From contig CM077006.1 of the NCBI GenBank assembly GCA_039090855.1, forward strand, positions 53,081,336-53,145,335: a DNA stretch of 64,000 bases, written 5' to 3'. The notes beneath the pieces were generated by a model. It saw only the letters and a list, made by a program, of their open reading frames with translations. It was not told the DNA's origin and did no database searches. A program made the position numbers and the translations under genes. Numbering within the stretch: position 1 is the first letter of the stretch; each line of letters begins with the position of its first letter. Shown piece by piece: positions 55,660 to 64,000 of the stretch. Source of the stretch: Macrothele yani. Taxonomy: Eukaryota; Arthropoda; Arachnida; Araneae; Macrothelidae.

Positions 55660-58239
55660 ATGATTATGTTTAATCGACTTATGACTTTCTTTAGAAGCAT
55701 GTTTAGAGGGAATGAAGACCCGGTGATTGAGCAGATCGCTCAACACACCACCGAAGACGAAGATGTGGATATTTTCGAGGATGCGATGGAAGTGTTGGCA
55801 GTTAGTGACACGCAATCCGGGGAAGAGAACTGGGGAACGCCAAGTTCAACGATTAGCACAAAACTGGAGAAGGAGCCCCGGATGGCAAGGTCATCTTGCA
55901 AAACCTTACCTTTGCAATTTGGCGAATTTGGAATTGACCCAGCTTCCTGCCGAACTTCACAACTCAATAGCTTCTCAGTTCATCCTCTCATTCCACACAC
56001 CCATCCTTCAATCTACCGTACGTTAATGACCACCTCTCAAACAATAGACCTAAACACCTTCACAGAACAACACTTCGTCACCCAAGACCTCTTCCAATTC
56101 ATTCTCTTTCAGCTTGGACAAGGAATACATCACATTCATTCCCTAAACATAATTCACAGAAATCTAACAGGAGCAAACGTAATGATTAACAAAAAAGCAT
56201 TCCTGAAAATTACAGGATTCAGCCAAGCCACCTATGGACCGAACGCAGTAAGCTATGCAGGAACGGAAGGTTACGCAGCTCCTGAAGTTGTAGCCTACAA
56301 GGACAACGTCCAAGCTGAACCATATAGCTTCCCCGCAGACTACTATTCCTTGGGAGTTATTGCATACGTCATTGCCTTTGATACTGCTCCCTGCGATTAC
56401 ACGGCCACCCAGATCCGCGCACGCAAAAGAACTGATGCAACTTACCACGAACAATTTGCCCAGATCGCGATGCGAAACGGTGCGGTAGAGTTACCAAGTC
56501 ATTTGTCAATAATGGAAAATGAAATTCTCACAGGCTTGCTAAATGAATATCCAATAGTTAGACTTGGAGATGGCAACTTCCTCAATCACAGATACTTCCA
56601 AAACAATAACTTCGATAGTCCCTATGGAATGGCCATGTTACGAAGAGAAGAAATATTTGCAGCACATTACTCCCCTTCCCACCTAAAATTCATCAAAAAT
56701 ATTGGCAGTGGTAGTTTTGGAACTGTTTCCCTCAACCTTGACAAAAACACGGGAAATAACGTAGCAGTGAAAACCATCCGAAGACTCCGAAAGGAAAAAA
56801 TCAACAAAGAAATACAATTCCTTCATCTTTTCTCTGGGCACCCACTCTTCCTAGAATTCATCGGAAACTTTTCCACTATCGTAAAACGCCACGAAAAAGA
56901 GCACCACATAGTCATGGAATACTTCGAGGGCATTTCCTTTTATGAATTCGTATATATTAATAGTTTAACCCTGAATGAATTCCGCCATATGTTGCACCAA
57001 CTCGGAAAAGGGCTACAATACATGCATGAGAATAACATTATTCACAGAGATATAAAAGGTGACAACATTTTGGTAAATGCAACATGTCAGGTTAAAATAA
57101 TTGATTATGGCTTGGCTAAGTTCGGTCCAACTGTCAACAGTTATTCAGGAACAAAACACTATGCAGCCCCAGAAGTGCTCGCCCATCGACATGTTGCACA
57201 TGCACCTCCATATAGCTACAGCTGTGACTACTATTCTCTAGGAGTAACCATCTACGATAGTGGAATATATGTTCATTTCACCGATCACTTGAAGCATAAC
57301 AGACCACCTTCTGATAGTGAGTGGATCCAATACGCTCAACTGATAAGAGGATACCAACAGGTGGAGAACCCGGATGATAAATGTTTTGCTGATTTAGTCA
57401 ACGGACTGCTAGAAAATGACCCGGATAGCCGGCTAAACGATCTAACATTCTTGTACCATCAATACTTCTACCCCGAAAATGATTGGAAGGATGATTTAGA
57501 AACAAAATTAATGGAAGCAGTTCCACACACAATAAGAACATCGTCCTCAATACCCATTTACTCAGGAATAGAATTATATTATAATCTGAAACCCAAGGAA
57601 GCAGAGGAAGACGAAAGAAAGAAATTCCGTCCAATATTCAGACCCCCTTTCCATTCCCCACCAAAAGCAATAGCTTCAGCTCACCACTCCACACTTTCGT
57701 CGCCATCGCAACCAAGTTATGAATCGTCTCCAGAACCTATCGGCTTTGTATTTCCCTCCAGTGAACTAGAATTATCCAAAAGTGAACTTCCAGAACAACC
57801 TTCAAAACCAGACTTCTTCCAAACCAGTTCCTCCTCCTCCACCTCCTCCACATCCTCTCCATTCTCTTCACCCAACACATCCCGCAGCAATAGCGAATCA
57901 AACCTTCACCCAACAACAAAGATTCCTTCCAAGTGGCAAAAGATTGTGAAATTGTTTACGAAAAAGGAACAAAAAACAGTAGCTAAGTCTGATCATCAGC
58001 CATCATCGTTAGGAAAAAAGAAGGATAAAAAATTTTGTTTTAGGAACTTCTTCAAAAAGCCTCAAAAAAACAAAAAAGGTCAGAGTTGTCAAACTGAAAT
58101 AATAAATTATTCCCCCGTTATTCGAAGTCAAGAAGACCCATCACAAACAGCACTAGAACCACAATCATCCCATAATGATGGGCAGATACCCAAGAAAAAG
58201 AGGAAAGGTTGTTTGAAGTTTTGGAAAAAGAAGAAATGA
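55660..58239 (+). CDS. Tandem pseudokinase-kinase, copy 3 (longest form)
   Basis: 859 codons, same start as copy 1. The degenerate lobe (HRN, GFS, APE, DYYSLGV) is followed by the active-type domain (GSGSFGTV, VAVK, HRDIKGDN, IDYG, APE). By eye about 20 bases differ from copy 1 across the shared coding region, none in a catalytic motif. It lacks five residues around SPTHL before the tail. An A-run of six (58014-58019) keeps the frame into an extra tail with three basic-aromatic blocks: KWQKIVKLFTKKEQK, KKFCFRNFFKKPQKNKK and the end KRKGCLKFWKKKK. These could bind membranes or nucleic acid (inference). This is probably the ancestral full-length form, because copies 1 and 2 keep the same tail sequence out of frame. 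Confidence 0.87.
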   Translation: MIMFNRLMTFFRSMFRGNEDPVIEQIAQHTTEDEDVDIFEDAMEVLAVSDTQSGEENWGTPSSTISTKLEKEPRMARSSCKTLPLQFGEFGIDPASCRTSQLNSFSVHPLIPHTHPSIYRTLMTTSQTIDLNTFTEQHFVTQDLFQFILFQLGQGIHHIHSLNIIHRNLTGANVMINKKAFLKITGFSQATYGPNAVSYAGTEGYAAPEVVAYKDNVQAEPYSFPADYYSLGVIAYVIAFDTAPCDYTATQIRARKRTDATYHEQFAQIAMRNGAVELPSHLSIMENEILTGLLNEYPIVRLGDGNFLNHRYFQNNNFDSPYGMAMLRREEIFAAHYSPSHLKFIKNIGSGSFGTVSLNLDKNTGNNVAVKTIRRLRKEKINKEIQFLHLFSGHPLFLEFIGNFSTIVKRHEKEHHIVMEYFEGISFYEFVYINSLTLNEFRHMLHQLGKGLQYMHENNIIHRDIKGDNILVNATCQVKIIDYGLAKFGPTVNSYSGTKHYAAPEVLAHRHVAHAPPYSYSCDYYSLGVTIYDSGIYVHFTDHLKHNRPPSDSEWIQYAQLIRGYQQVENPDDKCFADLVNGLLENDPDSRLNDLTFLYHQYFYPENDWKDDLETKLMEAVPHTIRTSSSIPIYSGIELYYNLKPKEAEEDERKKFRPIFRPPFHSPPKAIASAHHSTLSSPSQPSYESSPEPIGFVFPSSELELSKSELPEQPSKPDFFQTSSSSSTSSTSSPFSSPNTSRSNSESNLHPTTKIPSKWQKIVKLFTKKEQKTVAKSDHQPSSLGKKKDKKFCFRNFFKKPQKNKKGQSCQTEIINYSPVIRSQEDPSQTALEPQSSHNDGQIPKKKRKGCLKFWKKKK

Positions 58240-58795
58240 ATGAATGAAGCTAACAGTAACCGATCAATTACCAAATTCAGCACCAAAGAATGTATTCTGT
58301 CAGAGTACCATCTCGTTAAGAGTGCATGAGTAAACAACATATACATAATAAATTGTGAAACAAAAAGAAAGAAAGAAAGAAAGAAAAAAGAAAAAAACAA
58401 AAGAATAAACGTCGTCCCATCTTTGCAACAGATCAAAATAATATCATTATGAAGAAAAGAAAAGAATGAAAACGAAAGGGAAAACATGAAGAAAAAAAAG
58501 GAAAGAAGAAAGGAAAGAAGACAAAAGGGAAAATATGAAAAAAAGGAAGAAAATAAAATGAAAAATCGTTCCGCGTTTGGAATGTACCAGATTACAGTAA
58601 CTGATTTAAAAAGATAAGAAGAAAAGAAGAAATAAAATTTAAAACAAAAGGGCGTCGGACTTTCAAGCGCATCAAGTTATAATGATTAGAAGGAAAAGGA
58701 GAGAACAAAAGAAGAGTGAAAGAAAGAAAAGAAAAGCAAATAGTAGAAAAAAATGAAAGAAAAGAAAAGAGAGACAGAGAAAAAGAAAGAACCTT
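58240..58795 (+). repeat. Purine-strand tract, unit 3
   Basis: Equivalent of 3780-4380 with a GAAA run of about 23 bp (58364-58386). A candidate AATAAA for kinase copy 3 lies at 58347-58352. Confidence 0.8.
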
Positions 58796-59504
58796 CTCAT
58801 TTTAAGGTGGATATATTCAATTCATCAATATATATATATACATTATTATAATACGCGTATTTAATTCTCTAGTATGGAGTTTTATTCCATTTATAGCACG
58901 CACCATGCTAAAGTATTTTAGGAGTTTCAGGAACAACATCCTATTTCTTTCATATCCTATCTGTCTCAAATTTTTTTCTTGCAGTCTCGTATTTAGACCT
59001 GGATATAAAGTCGATATTTGTTACATCCCATTGCCAAGGAAGAAAAAAACATCATCCTCATCTTAGGAATATTTTGGCATGGTTACTAGACAAACCAATT
59101 TTTGTTTTGTTTCTGAGCTAAAAGTTCCCCTCTTAAATGTTTTCAGACATCGACTTGAAGCAAACCAATTTTTGTTTCATTTTCTTTGCCGAGGAGAAGA
59201 AATTTGGTTTCTTCGGTTTAAGAAATGGGGTCGCATTTTTTTTTGTTGCTCTCAGGCGTGAGAAAGTAACAAATTTATATCTGTCTCTTTGTACTTTCAA
59301 AAAGAAAAGTCTGGACTCGAAGTTTCTCCATGTTAGGACAGACCACGGATATGAAAGAAAGCAATGTTTGTTACATAGCACAGTTCAGAAAATCAAATTT
59401 CTCACGAAGCAGATCCAATAATAAATAATGTTTTATTTTTGCGCCATTAATGCATTTTAATGAAAATTAATAATTTCCATGAAAGAAAATCGAGATGCGT
59501 TTTT
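58796..59504 (+). other. AT-rich spacer, unit 3, no gene seen
   Basis: Nearly identical to unit 1 4381-5094. Confidence 0.5.
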
Positions 59505-60390
59505 AACGAACAATCCTACAACTTCAAAAAAATACTCCAATGATTGAAAAATCCTATGACTTCAATAATTTCAATGAACAAAGATCGAGGTATGTTATGA
59601 GCAAAAAAAGATAGAGATACGTTTTTAACGAACAATCCTACAACTTCAAAAAAATACTCCAATGATTGAAAAATCCTACGACTTCAATAATTTCAATGAA
59701 CAAAGATCGAGATATGATATGAGCAGAAAAAGATAGAGATACGTTTTTAACGAACAATCTTACGACTTCAAAAAAATACTTCAGTAATTTAAGAAACCTA
59801 CGAATTAAAAAAAATACTTCAGTAATTAAAGAATCCTACAACTTCAAAAAATATTTCAGTAACTGAAGAATCCTACGACTTGAAAAATTACTTCGGTAAT
59901 GGAAGAATCCTACGACTTCAAAAAAGTACTTCAGTAATTGAAGAATCCTACGACTTCAAAAAATACTTCGGTAATGGAAGAATCTTACGACTTCAAAAAA
60001 GTACTTCAGTAATGGAAGAATCCTACGACTTCAAAAAAATACTTCAGTAATATAAGAATCCTAAGACTTCAATAATGTCAAAGAACAAAGATCGAGATAT
60101 GTTATGGACAAAAAAGATCGAGATATGTTATGGACAAAAAGATCGAGATATGTTATGAACAAAAAGATCGAGATACATTGTTAACGAACAATCCTACTAC
60201 TTCAATAATTTCAATGAACAAAGATCGAGATATGTTATGAACAGCAAAGATCGAGATACGCTTTTAACGAACAATCCCACGACTTCAAAAAATACTTCAA
60301 TAATTGAAGAATCTTACGATTTCAGTAATTTCCATGAACAAAGATCGAGATATGTTATCAGCAAAAAAAGATCGAATTACAATTTTGTTG
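59505..60390 (+). repeat. Two-module minisatellite, unit 3
   Basis: Same modules as units 1 and 2 with its own arrangement, for example several consecutive GGTAATGGAAGAATC variants near 59890-60020 and an extra GATCGAGATATGTTATGGAC near 60120. Confidence 0.85.
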
Positions 60391-62139
60391 AGTATGATTC
60401 TTTTCATGTTAGAAAGAATTCGCCCAATACAGAATGACTTACAGCATTATTCTGGATATCTAAAAAGCTCCATGCTCTTTGTGTTAAAAAATTTTACAAC
60501 TTCATTTGCCCCAAAGTGAATACAGGCAGACCTAATTGTAGGGCGATATATATAAATATATGTTCCTACGTTTATTTATATTTTCAAAAAAACGTGTACG
60601 ATCTATAGTTGATGAGGGACTGGCATTCGAATAAAAAATGTATGAAATTTCTAACGCTAAGCATAAAAAATTTAAACGTACTAAAAAGAAAAAGGAATCA
60701 GTTATGAGATATATATGAGGTTGCAGGAGTTTAACATACAATACGAATGACATTTTCACGACATATATATATATTTTTAAAATGATTACTTCTATTGATG
60801 ATTAAAGTGCCATTACATTTTTGATAAATCGTCATTAAAGAAGCAGCTAGTCCGATGAGGAATGTAAATGGAACTTGGTCCAGCAGAAGATGGGCAATAA
60901 AGTAACATTGCATTTTCATAATTTGCCACAGATAGGACTGGCATTGATGACGAAGTGAAAAGCGGAATGTAAGAGTGAAACGGTTTAATCGTCTTCCAGA
61001 GAGAGACACGTTTGATGATTCAATGAAGTACATCTACAATTATTGTTCTTAAAATACCAATGCATTTTGGTAATGACCCACACATAAACAAAGAAAGAAA
61101 GCCAAGGCTTAGGACAATAGAATCTCCTGCAACATCAATTTATTCTCATTAAAAACTTTTATTATTCGTACAGCGAAATGAAAGTACTTGCATGTGAAAC
61201 AGCAATGTGTAGTCCTTTTCCGAGATTTTTAAATCAGATCATACCAATATTTAAACCAGGTGACAAAAAGCCACTGGCATTGGTGATACCCCCATTTGAA
61301 ATGGATAATATGGGCATGCATTCCAAAAAAGACAAAATATTCACGTATAACATGAAAGCATGAAAATACCCAGGGGACCTGGAGCCGAAGTTTGGTATGT
61401 AAAGAAAATATGGATCTTTTCCCACGTGTTTGATCCAAAGAAATTTTGGAAGCGTTGATGTATTTCTACCAATAAATGTACTATAAAACTGCTTTCTTGT
61501 TATCTTACTAGTGAAGACTTCCATGGAGGCAGACAAAGCAAGAAATTTCAGTTCCGGACGTCTCTAATTGTTACTAGAAGAACAAGAGTTATTCAGGGAA
61601 GTACCAGCAAACCGAACAGTCTGGAGGCGCACAGAGCAGATTTAGCTTCCAAAGTCAAATCTTCGAAACATAACCACATACAGGGATGTAAATTGAGTAA
61701 GGTATTGTAACAAATGTAACATGTTGTAACAAATCCGATACATGCGTGAGGATAAAGCAGTGGCTGATTCAGCGTGGAGCTATCAGGCGGATTGCTACCC
61801 CTCCTCCGAGATTAACAACTCGGATTTCATTTTATTTTTTTGTAAAAATATGCAGACAAATTATTTAATTTTTATGGTTAAATTAAATTTTATTAATATA
61901 AAATTGAAAAATGCTCACAACGCAATTATGTTTTACACTACAAAACTAATTCAAATCGTTCTGAGCGGTAACCTGTCTTGTAAAGCTCATAATAAAAATT
62001 AATTAGTAGTGGTTAATGCTTAACTTTAATACGTATATAATTAAGAACCTCCTTGCATTTTAAGAATGCTTTAAAAGTTTAAATCGGATGAACCGTTCGA
62101 GAAATATATTTCTGGAGAGCCAGCAAGTCTCTTAAAATA
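60391..62139. other. Conserved block without a recognised gene, unit 3
   Basis: Carries the same minus-strand frame (61536-61234, 100 codons) and the plus-strand 61-codon frame (61178-61363). To about 61680 it is closest to unit 1; beyond that it is clearly more diverged from both other units. Confidence 0.4.
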
Positions 62140-62515
62140 CACTGCCTGACAGAGAAAATGCTGCACCATGAAGGAATGCTCGAAAACAGACCAAACTTCA
62201 CACACAGATAGCCAAGTGAGTCCTGAACGAATGATTTAATTGTCATATATGCAGACTAGGCTGCAGTGGCCGAATGTACACGATGATCAATAAGGAGTGT
62301 GGCCCTCACTTTGGCCGATACAGCGTTGAAACCATGTGGTGTTGATCCGAGTCCACAGTTCTTCTTCATTTTGCGGGGGTGGTAGGGTACTCAACCGACT
62401 TCCAATCGTGTCCCACAGATGCTCGATGGGCGAGAGGTCGGGGGATCGTGCTGGCCACGGAAGCATCCGCACAATGTGTAAACCATTCAGGATGATCCAA
62501 GCGGTATGCGGCAAG
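62140..62515 (-). mobile_element. Tc1-like element A/B, 3' part, unit 3
   Basis: Left end CACTGCCTGACAGAGAAAAT at 62140. The minus strand reads PHTAWIILNGLHIVRMLPWP and SPDLSPIEHLWDTIGSRL, the C-terminal catalytic block. It has a private deletion of about 54 bp near 62330. The other half of the element is missing from this unit. Confidence 0.8.
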
Positions 62516-62788
62516 CCCACACAGCACAGAATATTTCGTATATGTTACAAGTACGTAGCACTGAAACATCGAGACTTTTCAAATACGTTGCGCAATGTAA
62601 CAGTAATGTTTCAGAAACCCTGCGGTTACGTCAAAATATCCGCAAACGTTATAAAACTTTGAAACATAGCCGATACGTTACAGTGAAAGATCTTTTTAAC
62701 TTCAACCTAGCAACTTCATGTTACTGTTCAGATCATATCAGATCAGATCATATGTAGAGGATTTTAGGAAGGGAGTGTCGGACGACAG
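62516..62788. mobile_element. Nonautonomous CCCA-ended element, left fragment, unit 3
   Basis: Begins CCCACACAGCACAGAATATT at 62516 and runs about 270 bp before the deletion junction. Confidence 0.6.
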
Positions 62789-64000
62789 GTATTTATATTA
62801 GGTCGCCCCGTTGCGCGTGCTTGCCATTCTGACTCACGCTGTTGTGTTGGTTGCATCCTTTGAAAGTGAAGTATGCCTCGGTCAAAAGTTCGGTAGATAT
62901 TCGAGAAGTTGGAGGAGTTCGCGAGGGGCCACATCGTCGGGCTCCGAGAGGTAGGATGGTTTTATTGCCGTATTGCGCGCCATACCGGTCTTGCGGATAT
63001 CACGATAGCACGTGTTTGGCGGCACTGAATAGAACAAAGCACACAACAGCGTCAAAAAGGGTCTGGGAGACCTAGACGAGCCACGGAAAGAGAGAAGCGA
63101 CGGGTTGTCCAACATTCGCGGAGTGACCCAACAGCCAAGATTGCGGATATTCGGCGAGCAGTGGTGAGCTCACTTCATCGACCGATTAGTGTCAGCACCA
63201 TTGGCAGACGGCTGCACGACGTAGGACTACACGGACACAGACCATTACGACGACTGCCCTTAACACCATTGCATCGTCGCCGAAGAATGCAATGGTGTCG
63301 TGCCAGAATGTCATGGAGCCACGTAGAATGACAGCGGGTGATATTCAGTGACGAGTCCCGCTTTTGTCTTGGAGGTGACGACCACCGACTCCGTGTGTGG
63401 ATGCACCGTGGGCATCGCCAGGACGAACGCTTTGTTGTCGAGCGTCACACGTCCAGAAGGCCTAGTGTCATTGTGTGTGGTGCAATTGCCTGCTATGCCA
63501 GATCGCCTTTGGTGTTCATTACAGGCAATTTGAGAGCCCAACGATACGTTAATGAGGCCCAGGAACCAGTGGCCCGACCTTTTCTGAACGCTCACTCCGG
63601 TGCGATTTTCCTACAGGACAACGCTCGTCCCCATACTGCTGCTATCTGGAGAGCTTGCCTTCAAGGCACTGACACTCTGCCATGGCCAGAGGCATCGCCA
63701 GACCTATCGCCGATTGAAAATGTGTGGGATGCTATTAGACGCGCTATCCACACTCTACCCCTACCGCACAATCTGCAGCAACTGCATGAGAAAATTGATG
63801 CTGCGTGGGACGGCGTATCGCAGGATACCATTAATAACCTGTACAACTCCATGCTGAGACGTCTGGCATGCTGTGTGATTAAACATGGCGGCCCGACGCC
63901 ATACCGAGAAATACTACTTACTGGCGTGTAGCTCAAACAATATTGTCCATAATAGTATCAATATTTACTCATTTATTGTTCTTCGTAGCCTTTACCTTCC
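62789..64000 (+). pseudogene. Tc1-like element C transposase, unit 3 (left end lost, right end outside window)
   Basis: Begins inside the leader (AGGTCGCCCCGTTGCGCGTG), without the left inverted repeat. The start MPRSKVRQIF (62873) is intact. The HTH region has REVGWFYCRIARHTGL where unit 1 has a stop. TGA codons remain at WRH-stop-IEQS (about 63026) and after SWSHVE (about 63328). From 63338 the frame is open to 63931: MIFSDESRFCL, IFLQDNARPHTA and SPDLSPIENVWD. The second motif is the canonical QDNARPH. Confidence 0.85.

Larger units (their letters stand above)
54404..64000 (+). repeat. Tandem segmental-duplication unit 3 (partial)
   Basis: Third head-to-tail copy, cut by the window end. 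It follows units 1 and 2 colinearly to about 62788, then jumps to sequence equivalent to unit 1 position about 16580. It therefore lacks about 8.2 kb: half of the split Tc1 element, the whole LINE and the left end of Tc1-C. Confidence 0.9.

Overview
The window looks like repeat-rich nuclear DNA of an animal, most likely an arthropod. It is AT-rich. It has an intronless gene with a TATA box and AATAAA signals, many Tc1/mariner transposons, an RTE-like LINE, a P-element-like THAP transposon, LTR-derived elements, tRNA-derived repeats and long microsatellites. There are no operons, ribosome binding sites or CRISPR arrays. The species cannot be named from sequence alone.

Layout: the window holds three head-to-tail copies of one segmental-duplication unit. 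Unit 1 (1-26018) and unit 2 (26019-54403) are full periods of about 26.0 and 28.4 kb. Unit 3 (54404-64000) is cut by the window end. The phase is arbitrary because the window opens inside a mariner element. In order, each unit carries: a dead mariner; a TATA promoter and a kinase gene; a purine-strand tract; a 37/70-bp minisatellite; a conserved block without a recognisable gene; a Tc1 element split by a nonautonomous element; an RTE-like LINE broken by a solo LTR and a miniature LTR element (TRIM); a (GT)n tract; and a chain of Tc1-like elements (called C, F with D and E nested inside it, G and H here). A tRNA-headed SINE-like repeat follows, then the next mariner.

The only apparently functional genes are the three copies of a tandem pseudokinase-kinase (816, 816 and 859 codons). 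An N-terminal AGC-like kinase lobe has lost its ATP-binding lobe, HRD and DFG residues. It is followed by a second domain with a complete catalytic set, a Ser/Pro-rich linker and a basic, aromatic C-terminal tail. The frame stays open over 2.4 kb in all three units, whereas nearly all transposon genes are broken, often by different mutations in each unit. The copies differ at their start (unit 2 lost the first ATG) and at their C-terminus (poly-A indels).

Unit 2 alone carries a 2.7-kb P-like element, with the precise empty site preserved in unit 1. Unit 3 has lost about 8.2 kb. Similarity between units is mosaic: units 1 and 3 are closest on the left side, units 1 and 2 on the right. This suggests exchange or conversion within the array.

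The most unusual mobile element is the TRIM. Its 163-bp terminal repeats each contain a tRNA-like sequence with pol III A and B boxes, a layout comparable to the plant Cassandra TRIMs that carry 5S rRNA.
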